Notes: generated from the sequence alone by a model not told the origin. 64,000 bases of DNA from Aromatoleum petrolei (GCF_017894385.1 NZ_CP059560.1:2294001-2358000), one strand, 5' to 3'. Positions 45,109 to 54,819 are shown, counted from the stretch's first letter. A program made the numbers and translations.

Positions 45109-46932
45109 ATGAGACGCGGACCATCCACTGCACTGCCCGGCCCCGAGCCGACCGAACGCCACGACTGGCAGACCCTGAAGAGCCTGTTCCCCTACATCTG
45201 GGCCTACAAGGTCCGGGTGCTGTTCGCGCTGTCCTGCCTCGTCGCGGCGAAGGGCGCGAACGTGGCCGTGCCGCTGATCTTCAAGCGCCTCATCGATGGG
45301 CTGTCGCTGACCACCGATCAAGCCTTCATCGTCGTCCCCGCTGCGCTGCTGCTCGCCTACGGCGTGCTGCGCTTCTCGACCTCGCTGTTCACCGAGCTGC
45401 GCGAGATCGTGTTCGCGCGCGTGACGCAGAACGCCGTGCGCGAGATCGCGCTGCGCGTGTTCCGCCACCTGCACGCGCTGTCGCTGCGCTTCCATCTCGA
45501 GCGCCAGACCGGCGGCCTCACGCGCGACATCGAACGCGGCACACGCTCGATCGGCTCGCTGATCAGCTACACGCTGTATTCCATCCTGCCGACGCTGATC
45601 GAGATCAGCCTCGTGATCGGCATCCTGCTCGTGCAGTACGACCCCGTTTTCGCGCTCATCACGCTCGGCACACTGGTCCTCTACATCTTCTTCACGGTCC
45701 GCATCACGAACTGGCGCACGGTGCTGCGGCGCCAGGCGAACGAGCTGGACTCGGCCGCGAACGCACGCGCGATCGACAGCCTGATCAACTTCGAGACCGT
45801 GAAGTACTTCAACAACGAGGACTTCGAGGCGCGCCGCTACGACGAGCAGATGCGCAAGTGGACGAATGCGCAGGTCACCAACCAGAAATCGCTGTCGGCG
45901 CTCAACATCGGCCAGGCGGCGATCATCGCGCTCGGCGTCACCGCGATGATGTGGCAGGCCGCGAGCCGGGTGGCAGCGGGCACGATGACGATCGGCGACA
46001 TCGTGCTGGTCAACGCCTTCCTGATCCAGCTCTACATCCCGCTCAACTTCCTCGGCGTGCTGTACCGCGAGCTGCGCCAGTCGCTGACCGACATCGAGCG
46101 CATGTTCGGGCTGATGCACGAGCACCGCGAGGTCGCCGACGCGCCCGACGCCGTCGCGCTGCCGCCCGGCCCCGCGAGCGTGCATTTCGAGCATGTCGGC
46201 TTCGCCTACGACCCCAAACGCACCATCCTGCACGACGTCGACTTCGCGATTCCCGCCGGCCGCACCGTCGCCGTCGTCGGCCACTCGGGATCGGGCAAGT
46301 CGACGCTCGCGCGCCTGCTGTACCGCTTCTACGACGTGCAGCAGGGTGCGATCCGCGTGAACGGCCACGACCTTCGCGCGCTCACGCAGTCGAGCCTGCG
46401 CCAGGCGATCGGGATCGTGCCGCAGGACACCGTGCTGTTTAACGACACGCTCTACTACAACATCCAGTACGGCCGGCCCGAGGCGAGCCGGGCCGAGGTC
46501 GAGGCCGCCGCACGCGCCGCCCAGCTCACCGACTTCATCGCGCGCCTGCCGGACGGCTGGGAGACACGCGTGGGTGAGCGCGGACTGAAGCTCTCCGGCG
46601 GCGAGAAGCAGCGCGTCGCGATCGCGCGGGCACTGCTGAAGAACCCCGCCATCCTGATCTTCGACGAAGCCACCTCTGCGCTCGACTCCAAGACCGAAAA
46701 GGCGATCCAGGCGCAACTCGACCTCGCCGCCGAAGGACGCACCGCGCTCGTGATCGCGCACCGGCTGTCAACCATCATGAACGCCGACGAGATCATCGTG
46801 CTCGACCAGGGCCGCATCGTCGAACGTGGCACGCACGGCGAATTGCTCGCTCACGGCAGCGAATACGCCCGCATGTGGGCGCTGCAACAGCAGGAACGCG
46901 AGGAAGCCCTGCTCGCAGGATCCAACCCCTAG
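45109..46932 (+). CDS. ABC exporter of the Atm1/HMT1 type
   Basis: A 607-residue half transporter with six membrane helices (about residues 28-330) and an intact ATPase domain: GHSGSGKST (Walker A), PQDTVLFNDT (Q loop), LSGGEKQR (signature), ILIFDEATSALD (Walker B) and a conserved H loop in VIAHRLST. The DPVFALITL...FFTVRITNWR and NFETVKYFNNEDFE motifs are typical of Atm1/HMT1 proteins, which export glutathione-linked sulfur or heavy-metal conjugates. It contrasts with the degenerate ABC protein at 38.6-40.4 kb. Confidence 0.92.
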   Translation: MRRGPSTALPGPEPTERHDWQTLKSLFPYIWAYKVRVLFALSCLVAAKGANVAVPLIFKRLIDGLSLTTDQAFIVVPAALLLAYGVLRFSTSLFTELREIVFARVTQNAVREIALRVFRHLHALSLRFHLERQTGGLTRDIERGTRSIGSLISYTLYSILPTLIEISLVIGILLVQYDPVFALITLGTLVLYIFFTVRITNWRTVLRRQANELDSAANARAIDSLINFETVKYFNNEDFEARRYDEQMRKWTNAQVTNQKSLSALNIGQAAIIALGVTAMMWQAASRVAAGTMTIGDIVLVNAFLIQLYIPLNFLGVLYRELRQSLTDIERMFGLMHEHREVADAPDAVALPPGPASVHFEHVGFAYDPKRTILHDVDFAIPAGRTVAVVGHSGSGKSTLARLLYRFYDVQQGAIRVNGHDLRALTQSSLRQAIGIVPQDTVLFNDTLYYNIQYGRPEASRAEVEAAARAAQLTDFIARLPDGWETRVGERGLKLSGGEKQRVAIARALLKNPAILIFDEATSALDSKTEKAIQAQLDLAAEGRTALVIAHRLSTIMNADEIIVLDQGRIVERGTHGELLAHGSEYARMWALQQQEREEALLAGSNP

Positions 46933-47041
46933 ACCCTGCCTTGCACACACGCCCGATCGCCCCGAGGACAGCGTTGTCCGCAAGTCATGAGGGCGCACCG
47001 ATCCGATACACTTACTGCATACGGCAACACAAGATCCGTTA

Positions 47042-48781
47042 ATGGACGCGCACGACGCACCCGCCTTCCTCCGAGAAGTCATCCTCTTCCTCGCATTCGC
47101 CGGCGTGCTGATCCCGCTGCTGCAGCGGCGCAGGATCAACCCGGTACTGGGCTTTCTCGCCGTGGGCATGATGGTCGGACCCTTCGGCCTCGGCCAGCAC
47201 ACCGACGCCGTCCCGTGGCTGCGCCACCTGACGTTCTCGCGCCAGGAAGACGTGTCGATCTTCGCGGAATTCGGCGTGATCTTCCTGATGTTCATGATCG
47301 GGCTGGAGATGTCCGTCGACCGCCTGTGGGCGATGCGTCGCCTCGTGTTCGGCCTGGGGGCCCTGCAGGTCGGCCTATCGGCGCTCACGATCGGCGGCAT
47401 CGCCTACGCCTTCGGCAACACCTTCGAATCGTCCGTCGTGCTGGGATTCGTCCTTTCCTTTTCCTCGACCGCAGTCGTCATGCAGCTCCTCACGCAGCGG
47501 CGCGAGGTCGGCACTCCGCTCGGCCAGGCGACCTTCTCGGTGCTGCTGTTCCAGGATCTCGCCGTCGTCCCGCTGCTGGTCGTCGTCAGCGTGCTCGGGC
47601 AGAAATCCGGCGAAAGCGTCAGCACGCTGATGGGCGTGGCAGCGCTGAAAGGCATCGTCACGGTCGCGCTGATCTACTTCATCGGCAGCCGCATCGTGCG
47701 ACCGCTCTTCCACCAGATCGCAGCAATTCGCCAATCCGAATCGTTCATGGCGGTGACCCTGCTCACGACGCTGGGCGTCGCGGTGCTCACGCAGGCAGCG
47801 GGCCTGTCGATGGAGATGGGCGCGCTCCTCGCGGGTCTCCTGATCGCCGAGACCGAGTTCCGCCACGAGGTCGAGGTCACGATCGAGCCCTTCAAGGGCC
47901 TCCTGATGGGCCTCTTCTTCATGTCCGTGGGCATGGGCATCGACGTCAGCGCGATCCTCGCCGAACCCATGCTGCTGCCCCTTTCCGTGATCGGTGTGCT
48001 CGCGATCAAGGGTCTGATCCTGATCGTGCTGTTTCGCCTCTTCGGCCTCTCGTGGGGACGCGCCGCCGAAGGTGGCATCATGCTCGGGCAGGGCGGCGAG
48101 TTCGCCTTCATCGTCATCGGCATGGCGCTCGGGCTGGGCCTGATCAATCCGACGGTCGGCCACTTCATGCTGCTCGTCGTGGGCCTGTCGATGCTCGTCA
48201 CGCCACCGCTCACATTCTTCGGCCGCAAACTCGGTGACGGCATCGACGCGAAGCTCGGCGGCACGGCCCCGGAGGCGAGCGCCCCGCTCGACCAGATCAG
48301 CGGCCACGTGATCGTCGCCGGCTACGGCCGCGTCGGGCAACTCATCGGCGAGCTGCTGTCCGAACAAGGCATTCCCCACCTCGCCGTCGAATCGGACGCC
48401 AAACGCGTCAAGAAGCTGCGCGCGCGCGGTGCGCCGGTGCATTTCGGCGACGCGAGCCGCCCGGAACTGCTGCGCAAGCTGCATCTCGAACGCGCGGTCG
48501 CCGTGGTGCTGACGATGGACCACACCGCCGCCGCCGTGCACGCGGTGAAAGGCATCCGCGCGAGCTCGCCCGGCATACGCATCGCCGCCCGCGCCCGCGA
48601 CGAGGCGCACGCCCAGGCGCTGCGCGACGCCGGGGCGACGGTCGTGATCCCCGAGACGCTGGAATCCGGCCTGCAGCTAGCCGGTTCGGTATTCGAAACG
48701 CTGGGCGTCCCGGGCGACGTCGCCGCGCGGCTGCTCGAACAGGAACGCGCACGCCGCATCGCCGTGTTCCGCCCGAGCTGA
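47042..48781 (+). CDS. CPA2 cation/proton antiporter with RCK domain (KefB/KefC type)
   Basis: A 579-residue membrane protein with about 12 spans up to residue 395. Conserved antiporter segments include FGVIFLMFMIGLEMS, FSSTAVVMQLL and VLLFQDLAVVPLLV. A cytoplasmic TrkA-N/RCK domain follows from about residue 420 (GHVIVAGYGRVGQLIGELL). KefB/C proteins efflux potassium in exchange for protons under electrophile stress, and ligand control by glutathione conjugates is known in E. coli. The neighbouring Atm1-type exporter could be functionally related; that is inference. The asparaginase gene follows after 22 nt. Confidence 0.9.
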   Translation: MDAHDAPAFLREVILFLAFAGVLIPLLQRRRINPVLGFLAVGMMVGPFGLGQHTDAVPWLRHLTFSRQEDVSIFAEFGVIFLMFMIGLEMSVDRLWAMRRLVFGLGALQVGLSALTIGGIAYAFGNTFESSVVLGFVLSFSSTAVVMQLLTQRREVGTPLGQATFSVLLFQDLAVVPLLVVVSVLGQKSGESVSTLMGVAALKGIVTVALIYFIGSRIVRPLFHQIAAIRQSESFMAVTLLTTLGVAVLTQAAGLSMEMGALLAGLLIAETEFRHEVEVTIEPFKGLLMGLFFMSVGMGIDVSAILAEPMLLPLSVIGVLAIKGLILIVLFRLFGLSWGRAAEGGIMLGQGGEFAFIVIGMALGLGLINPTVGHFMLLVVGLSMLVTPPLTFFGRKLGDGIDAKLGGTAPEASAPLDQISGHVIVAGYGRVGQLIGELLSEQGIPHLAVESDAKRVKKLRARGAPVHFGDASRPELLRKLHLERAVAVVLTMDHTAAAVHAVKGIRASSPGIRIAARARDEAHAQALRDAGATVVIPETLESGLQLAGSVFETLGVPGDVAARLLEQERARRIAVFRPS

Positions 48782-48803
48782 ATCACAAACGGAGGACTCC
48801 GCC

Positions 48804-49778
48804 ATGCCCACCCTCGCCCTCGTCGCCACCGGCGGCACCATCGCCGGCGCCGCGGCATCTGCCACCGACACCACCGGCTACACCGCCGGCGCGCTCGGCG
48901 CCGACGCGCTGCTCGCCGCCGTGCCGCCGCTCGCCGACGTCGCGCAAATCCGCGCCGAACAGCTCTTCAGCCTCGACAGCAAGGACATGCAGCCGGCGCA
49001 CTGGCTCGCGCTCGGCCGCCGCGTCCGCGCCCTGCTGGACGATCCCGCGATCGACGGCATCGTCATCACGCACGGCACCGACACGCTGGAAGAGACCGCG
49101 GCCTTCCTGGACCTGACGCTCGCCGCCGCCAAGCCCGTCGTCCTCACCGCCGCGATGCGCCCCGCGACGGCACTGTCTGCCGACGGTCCGATGAACCTCT
49201 ACAACGCCGCCTGCGTCGCCGCTCACCCGGACAGTCGCGGCCGGGGCGTGCTGGTGAGCTTCGGCGACGCGATCCTGCCCGCCCGCGGCGTGAGAAAGCG
49301 CGAGACCCACCGCCTCGACGCCTTCGGCAGCGCGAGCGCCGGCGCGATCGGGCAGACCGACCCGCTGCGCTATTTCGCCCCGCCGCCGGCCGGGGCGCGG
49401 CTGTGCCTGCAACTCCCGCCCGATCTCGCCGATCTGCCGCGCGTCGACGTCCTCTACGTCGGCGCGGGCACGCCGCCCGCCCTCGTCGATGTCATGATCG
49501 CGGATGGTGCTCGCGGCCTGGTGCTCGCGCTGCCCGGCAACGGCAGTCTGCCCGAGGCCTGGGAAGCGCCGCTCGCGGCCGCCGGCGCGCGCGGCATTCC
49601 GGTGATCCGCGCCTCCCGCGCGGGCACGGGGCCGGTCGGGCACAAGGCGCTGGACGATCGCCTCGGCACGCGGGCCGCGGGCGAGCTGCCGGCCTCGCAG
49701 GCGCGCGTCGCACTGATGCTAGCGCTCGCAGCCGGCGACCCCGCCCGGCTCGACCTCGTCCTCGGCGACGCCGGCTGA
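48804..49778 (+). CDS. L-asparaginase (type I/II family)
   Basis: A 324-residue amidohydrolase. The first catalytic Thr is T12 in VATGGTIAG and the second T92 in THGTDTLEE, followed by the AMRPATALSADGPMNLYNA block with the catalytic Lys/Asp environment. There is no signal peptide, so a cytoplasmic enzyme is expected. A strong GGAGGA site is present, and it follows the antiporter closely, probably as one transcript. It could also act on glutamine. Confidence 0.92.
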   Translation: MPTLALVATGGTIAGAAASATDTTGYTAGALGADALLAAVPPLADVAQIRAEQLFSLDSKDMQPAHWLALGRRVRALLDDPAIDGIVITHGTDTLEETAAFLDLTLAAAKPVVLTAAMRPATALSADGPMNLYNAACVAAHPDSRGRGVLVSFGDAILPARGVRKRETHRLDAFGSASAGAIGQTDPLRYFAPPPAGARLCLQLPPDLADLPRVDVLYVGAGTPPALVDVMIADGARGLVLALPGNGSLPEAWEAPLAAAGARGIPVIRASRAGTGPVGHKALDDRLGTRAAGELPASQARVALMLALAAGDPARLDLVLGDAG

Positions 49779-49791
49779 GCGCGGCCGCCCA

Positions 49792-50733
49792 CTACATCCC
49801 GTAGTCCTCACCGCCGCCCGCCAGCGCCACGTCGATCATCCGCCGCGTCAGGTGCGGCGCGAACAGCTCGATGAACGCATACACGTAGCCGCGCAGGTAG
49901 GCGTTGCGTCGAAGCCCCACGCGCGTCGTGCTCGATTCGAACAGGTGGGCGGCGTCCGCCATTCCCAGTCCGCGGTCGGTCGCCGGGTCGTAGGCCATGC
50001 GCGCGACGATGCCGATGCCCAGATCCATCGCCACGTAGGTCTTGATCACGTCCGAGTCCAGCGCCGTCAGCACCACGTTCGGCCGCAGCCCGCGCCCGAG
50101 GAAGGCCTTGTTGATCAGGCTGCGCCCGGTGAAGGCATCGTCGTAGGTGATCACCGGATAGCGCGCGATCGCCTCCAGCGTCAGCGGATGCTCCTTCAGG
50201 ATCGGGTGGCGCGGCGTCGCGACGATGCAGCGGTTCCACTGATAGCAGGGCAGCATCACCATCTCGTCGTACTCGGCGATCGCCTCGGTCGCGATCGCGA
50301 TGTCCGCCTCGCCCGACATCACCATGTCGCACACCTGGCGGGGGCTGCCCTGATGCAGCGACAGCTTCACCAGCGGAAAACGCTGCATGAAGTCGCGGAC
50401 CACGCGCGGCAGCACGTAGCGCGCCTGCGTGTGGGTGGTCGCGATGGAGAGGTCGCCCGCAACCTCGTTGGTGAACTCCTCCCCGACCTGGCGCAGGTTG
50501 TCCGCGTCGCGCAGCATGCGCTCGGCAATCGCCAGCACCTGCCTGCCCGGCGCCGTGACATCGACGAGGCGCTTGCCGTGGCGCACGAAGATATCCACCC
50601 CCAGTTCCGCCTCGAACTGCCGGATCTGCTTCGACACCCCCGGCTGCGACGTGAACAGGGCTTCCGCGGCGTCCGAGACGTTCAGCCCACGGCGCGCGAC
50701 TTCATGGATGTAACGCAGCTGCTGGAGGTTCAT
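49792..50733 (-). CDS. cysB: LysR-type sulfur regulator CysB
   Basis: A 313-residue regulator with the typical MNLQQLRYIHEVARRGLNVSDAAEALFTSQPGVSKQIRQFE helix-turn-helix start. The CysB sulfate/acetylserine-binding domain is seen in TTHTQARYVLPRVVRDFM, HQGSPRQVCDMV and LDSDVIKTYVAMDLGIGIVA. A GTG sits one codon upstream, but the ATG at 50733 with GGGGCGG is preferred. It diverges from the TauE/SafE-cysI operon, which it presumably activates under sulfur limitation. Confidence 0.94.
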   Translation of the reverse strand: MNLQQLRYIHEVARRGLNVSDAAEALFTSQPGVSKQIRQFEAELGVDIFVRHGKRLVDVTAPGRQVLAIAERMLRDADNLRQVGEEFTNEVAGDLSIATTHTQARYVLPRVVRDFMQRFPLVKLSLHQGSPRQVCDMVMSGEADIAIATEAIAEYDEMVMLPCYQWNRCIVATPRHPILKEHPLTLEAIARYPVITYDDAFTGRSLINKAFLGRGLRPNVVLTALDSDVIKTYVAMDLGIGIVARMAYDPATDRGLGMADAAHLFESSTTRVGLRRNAYLRGYVYAFIELFAPHLTRRMIDVALAGGGEDYGM

Positions 50734-50752
50734 CACCGCCCCTTTATAACCA

Positions 50753-50768
50753 AAACTTCTTAAAGTTT
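50753..50768. promoter_or_regulatory. Inverted repeat in the cysB divergent promoter region
   Basis: AAACTT-CTTA-AAGTTT is a perfect 6-bp inverted repeat about 20 bp upstream of cysB and 70 bp upstream of the permease gene. The gap is AT-rich compared with its surroundings. It is a candidate CysB site by position; the CysB consensus is too loose to confirm it. Confidence 0.35.
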
Positions 50769-50839
50769 AACGCAAACCATCTTTTTGATCCTGTTCTCCG
50801 CACATACGATGCACCGCACCATACAAGGGGAACGCTTTC

Positions 50840-51619
50840 ATGGACTTTGCCTACACAGTCGCCGGGTTCGCGGTCGGCGCCATCGTCGGTTTGACCGGCG
50901 TCGGCGGCGGATCGCTGATGACGCCGCTGCTCGTGCTGCTGTTCGGCATCCATCCCTCGGTCGCGGTCGGCACCGACCTCCTCTACGCCGCGATCACCAA
51001 GGCCGGTGGCACCCTTGCCCACGGCATGAGGGGCACGGTCGACTGGACCGTGACAAGGCGGCTCGCCACCGGTAGCATCCCCGCCGCTGCGCTGACGCTG
51101 GTGCTGGTCGGCAAGTTCGCCCCGGGCGGCATCGACGGCGCTGCCAACCTCATCAAGGTGGCGTTGGGAATCGCGCTGCTGCTGACCGCGGTCGCGATCA
51201 TCTTCCGCAAGCAGATCCAGTCCTACGCAGTAAATCGCTTCGGCGGCGTGCCCAACCCTGCCCGCACCGCACGCCTCACCGTCCTGACCGGGGCGGTCCT
51301 TGGCGTGCTGGTGTCGATCTCCTCGGTCGGCGCCGGCGCGCTGGGCGTTACGGCGCTGTTCTTCCTTTACCCCACGATGCCGGCGCTGCGCATCGTGGGC
51401 TCGGACATCGCCCACGCGGTGCCGCTGACGCTGGTCGCCGGCATCGGTCACTGGATGCTCGGCAGCGTCGACTGGTTCCTGCTGGGCAGCCTCATCGTCG
51501 GCTCGCTGCCGGGGATCTGGCTCGGCAGCCACATTTCGACGAAGGTGCCCGACCGGGTGCTGCGGCCGATGCTCGCGACGATGCTGGTGCTGGTCGGCGC
51601 GAAGCTGATCGGACACTGA
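50840..51619 (+). CDS. TauE/SafE family permease
   Basis: A 259-residue membrane protein with about eight spans and the family signature GLTGVGGGSLMTPLLVLLFGIHPSVAVGTDLLYAAITKAGG. TauE/SafE proteins move sulfite, sulfoacetate or related organosulfur anions. It sits first in the plus-strand cys operon, 38 nt before cysI, which suggests transport of sulfate, sulfite or a sulfonate, though the direction is unknown. AGGGGA precedes the ATG. Confidence 0.92.
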   Translation: MDFAYTVAGFAVGAIVGLTGVGGGSLMTPLLVLLFGIHPSVAVGTDLLYAAITKAGGTLAHGMRGTVDWTVTRRLATGSIPAAALTLVLVGKFAPGGIDGAANLIKVALGIALLLTAVAIIFRKQIQSYAVNRFGGVPNPARTARLTVLTGAVLGVLVSISSVGAGALGVTALFFLYPTMPALRIVGSDIAHAVPLTLVAGIGHWMLGSVDWFLLGSLIVGSLPGIWLGSHISTKVPDRVLRPMLATMLVLVGAKLIGH

Positions 51620-51657
51620 AAGAGCAGGATTTGAAGGACTCAACGAGAGAGTACGCG

Positions 51658-53343
51658 ATGTACCAATACGACGAATACGACCAGCACCTTCTCGACGAAC
51701 GCGTCGCGCAGTTCCGCGAACAGATGCGGCGCCACCTCGCCGGCGAGCTGACCGACGACGAGTTCCGTCCCGTGCGGCTACAGAATGGCCTGTACATCCA
51801 GCGCCACGCGCCGATGTTCCGGATCTCGGTGCCCTACGGCCATCTCGCCAGCCGCCAGCTGCGCAAGCTCGCCCACCTCGCGCGCACCTACGACCACGGC
51901 TACGCGCACTTCACGACGCGCACCAACGTCCAGTTCAACTGGTCGCCGCTGGAAGTGATCCCCGACATGCTCGCCGAGCTGGCGACCGTGCAGATGCACG
52001 CGAACCAGACCTCGGGCAACGACATCCGCAACATCACGGCCGACCCCTTCGCCGGCGTCGCCGCCGACGAGATCGTCGACCCGCGTCCGTGGGCGGAAAT
52101 CCTGCGCCAGTGGGCAACCTACAACCCGGAATTCGCCTACCTGCCGCGCAAGTTCAAGATCGCCGTGAACGGCGCACTCGAAGACCGCGTCGTGCTGCGC
52201 GTCTACGACATCGGCATCGACCTCAAGCGCGACGCCGAAGGCAACATCGGCTTCCGCGTGCTGGTCGGTGGCGGTCTCGGCCGCACGCCCATCCTCGGCG
52301 AGGAGATCGAAAGCTTCGTGCCGTGGCAGCACCTGATCACCTATTGCGAAGCGATCCTGCGCGTCTATAACCGCTACGGCCGGCGCGACAACATCTGGAA
52401 GGCCCGCATCAAGATCCTCGTCAAAGCGCTCGGCGTCGAAGAATTCCGCTGGCAGGTGCGCGAGGAATGGGCACACGCCAAGGACGGCCCGAACACCCTC
52501 ACGGAAGCCGAGGTCGCCCGCGTCGCCGCGCACTTCGTCGATCCGCAGTACGAAGACCTGCCGGCCGACGACAAGCCGCATCACCATCATCTCGTCGAAA
52601 ACCTCGCCTTCGCCGCATGGGTCAAGCGCAACGTACGTGCCCACAAGAAACCGGGCTACGCGTCGGTGACGCTCTCGCTGAAGAAGACCGGCGTCGCGCC
52701 GGGCGACATCAGCGCCGACCAGATGGACCTCGTCGCCAACCTGGCCGACCGCTTCAGCTTCGGCGAGGCGCGGATGACGCACGAGCAGAACATCGTGCTC
52801 GCCGACGTGAAGCTGTCAAACCTCTACACGCTGTGGCAACTCGCCCGCGATGCAGGCCTGGCAACACCGAACATCGGCCTGCTGACCGACATCATCTGCT
52901 GCCCGGGCGGCGACTTCTGCAGCCTTGCGAACGCGAAGTCGATCCCGATCGCGCAGGCGATCCAGGAGCGCTTCGACGATCTCGACTACCTCTACGACAT
53001 CGGCGACATCGACATCAACATCTCCGGCTGCATGAACTCCTGCGGCCACCACCACGTCGGGCACATCGGCATCCTCGGCGTCGATAAGAACGGCGAGGAG
53101 TGGTACCAGGTCACGATCGGCGGCACGCAAGGCAACAGCACCGCCCTCGGCAAGGTCATCGGGCCGTCGTTCGCACGTGCGCAGATGGCCGACGTCGTCG
53201 AGAAGCTGATCGAAACCTACATCGAACACCGGCACCCCGACGAGCGCTTCATCGACACGGCGCACCGCCTCGGCGTCGAACCGTTCAAGCAGAACGTCTA
53301 TGGCGGCGAACTATTCACGCAAAGGAAGGTGGCGAATGCCTAA
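51658..53343 (+). CDS. cysI: Assimilatory sulfite reductase, hemoprotein
   Basis: A 561-residue siroheme/4Fe-4S reductase that takes sulfite to sulfide. The cluster ligands are C415-x5-C421 and C458-x3-C462 (CCPGGDFC and SGCMNSCGHHH). The two repeated nitrite/sulfite reductase ferredoxin-like halves are visible (HFTTRTNVQFNW near residue 85 and MTHEQNIVLADV later). No cysJ flavoprotein is nearby, so ferredoxin or another donor is likely. The start MYQYDEYD at 51658 is preferred; an in-frame TTG lies 27 bp upstream. Its last 8 nt overlap the next gene. Confidence 0.94.
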   Translation: MYQYDEYDQHLLDERVAQFREQMRRHLAGELTDDEFRPVRLQNGLYIQRHAPMFRISVPYGHLASRQLRKLAHLARTYDHGYAHFTTRTNVQFNWSPLEVIPDMLAELATVQMHANQTSGNDIRNITADPFAGVAADEIVDPRPWAEILRQWATYNPEFAYLPRKFKIAVNGALEDRVVLRVYDIGIDLKRDAEGNIGFRVLVGGGLGRTPILGEEIESFVPWQHLITYCEAILRVYNRYGRRDNIWKARIKILVKALGVEEFRWQVREEWAHAKDGPNTLTEAEVARVAAHFVDPQYEDLPADDKPHHHHLVENLAFAAWVKRNVRAHKKPGYASVTLSLKKTGVAPGDISADQMDLVANLADRFSFGEARMTHEQNIVLADVKLSNLYTLWQLARDAGLATPNIGLLTDIICCPGGDFCSLANAKSIPIAQAIQERFDDLDYLYDIGDIDINISGCMNSCGHHHVGHIGILGVDKNGEEWYQVTIGGTQGNSTALGKVIGPSFARAQMADVVEKLIETYIEHRHPDERFIDTAHRLGVEPFKQNVYGGELFTQRKVANA

Positions 53344-53878
53344 GCTGATCAAGAACGGTCGGATCGTCGCGGACGACTGGCAGATCGTCTCGCTTGCCGA
53401 GGGCGAGACTGCAGGAGACGCAATCGTGCCTGCCGGGCGCACGCTCGTGCCCTTGGCCGTATGGCAGGCCCGCCACGCCGAACTCGCGGCGCGCGCCGAT
53501 CGTGGCGAAGTGGGCGTGTGGCTGAATGCCGGTGACGGCCCCGAGGACATTGACGACGACGTCAAGCGCTTCGCCGTCATCGCGGTAAACTTCCCCAAGT
53601 TCACCGACGGCCGTGGCTACTCGACCGCCATGCTGCTGCGCACGCGCTACGGCTACACCGGCGAGCTGCGCGCGATCGGCGACGTACTGCGCGACCAGTT
53701 CAACTACATGACGCGCAGCGGCTTCGACGCGCTGCAGCCGCGCGCGGACCGCTACACCGACGAGCAGCTCGAAGCCGCCGTCGCGAGCATCAGCGACTTC
53801 ACGCAACCCTACCAGGCCTCGGCCACCCATCCGCAGCCGCTGTTCCGCCGCGTCGCGCGCGCCGGAGCGAAGGCATGA
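53336..53878 (+). CDS. DUF934 protein linked to sulfite reductase
   Basis: A 180-residue protein of the DUF934 family, which is regularly found between cysI and cysH in Proteobacteria and is presumed to aid sulfite reduction. The recognisable core is AVNFPKFTDGRGYSTAMLLRTRYGYTGELRAIGDVLRDQFNYMTRSGFD. No cofactor motif. AAGGAAGG precedes the ATG. It overlaps cysI by 8 nt and cysH by 4 nt (ATGA), so the three are coupled. Confidence 0.9.
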   Translation: MPKLIKNGRIVADDWQIVSLAEGETAGDAIVPAGRTLVPLAVWQARHAELAARADRGEVGVWLNAGDGPEDIDDDVKRFAVIAVNFPKFTDGRGYSTAMLLRTRYGYTGELRAIGDVLRDQFNYMTRSGFDALQPRADRYTDEQLEAAVASISDFTQPYQASATHPQPLFRRVARAGAKA

Positions 53879-54645
53879 GCGGAGCAGTCAGCCTGCTGCG
53901 CCCGGCGGCGAAGAACCCGGCGATTCATCCGGTGCTCACCGAGCCGCTGGTTGAAGCCGTCAGCGACAAGACCGGCTCCGCCCTCGCCCTGTTGCGCGCA
54001 GCGATCGCCGAACTCGGCGCCACGGGCGAAATCACCTTCGCGAACAGCTTCGGTGCCGAGGACATGGTCCTCACCGACCTGATCCTGCGCGAAAAGCTGG
54101 CGATCGAAATCTTCTCGCTCGACACCGGCCGCCTGCCCGCGGAAACCTACACGCTGATGGGCGAAGTCGAGCAGCACTACGGCACTCGCCTGAAGGTCTT
54201 CTTCCCGAAGTCCGACGCCGTCGAAACCTACGTGCGCACGCACGGCATCAACGGGTTTTACGAATCCGTCGAGATGCGCAAGGCCTGCTGCCACATGCGC
54301 AAGGTCGAACCGCTGCAGCGCGCGCTTTCCGGCAAGAAGGCCTGGATCACCGGCCTGCGCGCCGCACAATCGACGACGCGCACCGGCCTGCCGACGCGCG
54401 AGTTCGACGAGGGCAACGGGCTGGTGAAGTTCAACCCGCTGTCGGACTGGTCCGAGACCGAAGTGTGGGCCTACCTGCGCATGCACGAAGTGCCTTACAA
54501 CGCGCTGCACGAGCAGTTCTACCCCAGCATCGGCTGTGCCCCCTGCACCCGCGCCATCGCGGTCGGCGAGGACGTCCGCGCCGGGCGCTGGTGGTGGGAG
54601 GACCCGACCTCCAAGGAATGCGGGCTTCACGTCAAGAAGGGCTGA
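53875..54645 (+). CDS. cysH: Adenylyl-sulfate (APS) reductase, assimilatory, 4Fe-4S type
   Basis: A 256-residue CysH-family reductase. It has the paired cysteines C138-C139 and C221-x2-C224 that bind a 4Fe-4S cluster in APS reductases, and the catalytic Cys C249 in the ECGLH tail. PAPS reductases lack the cluster cysteines. It should therefore use APS directly, giving sulfite and AMP with thioredoxin, so an APS kinase is not needed for sulfate reduction. Confidence 0.93.
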   Translation: MSGAVSLLRPAAKNPAIHPVLTEPLVEAVSDKTGSALALLRAAIAELGATGEITFANSFGAEDMVLTDLILREKLAIEIFSLDTGRLPAETYTLMGEVEQHYGTRLKVFFPKSDAVETYVRTHGINGFYESVEMRKACCHMRKVEPLQRALSGKKAWITGLRAAQSTTRTGLPTREFDEGNGLVKFNPLSDWSETEVWAYLRMHEVPYNALHEQFYPSIGCAPCTRAIAVGEDVRAGRWWWEDPTSKECGLHVKKG

Positions 54646-54649
54646 CACC

Positions 54650-54811
54650 ATGAGACTCCGACCGGAACCCGAGCAGCGGGAAGCCGCCCCCCTCCGCCAC
54701 TCGCCGGCGGCCCCCGACTCGCGTCCCAATCTGCGCCGCCGCCTGTCGGCGCTGCGTGCGGGGATGAAGGCGGCAGTGCGCGCGCTACGCGCCAAGAACA
54801 CCAGTAACTGA
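54650..54811 (+). CDS. Small basic protein between cysH and cysD
   Basis: A possible 53-residue protein whose ATG follows AAGAAGG and lies 4 nt after cysH. It is rich in Arg, Ala and Pro, with a predicted amphipathic helix near the C-terminus (RRRLSALRAGMKAAVRALR). It fills the gap to cysD (8 nt after its stop) with no wasted space, which argues that it is translated. I do not recognise a family. Confidence 0.45.
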   Translation: MRLRPEPEQREAAPLRHSPAAPDSRPNLRRRLSALRAGMKAAVRALRAKNTSN

Positions 54812-54819
54812 GAAAGAAG

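Noticed and set aside
51631..51657. TTG at 51631 as the cysI start
   Set aside because: The nine extra residues are not part of the usual MYQYDEYD start, and the ATG at 51658 is preferred.
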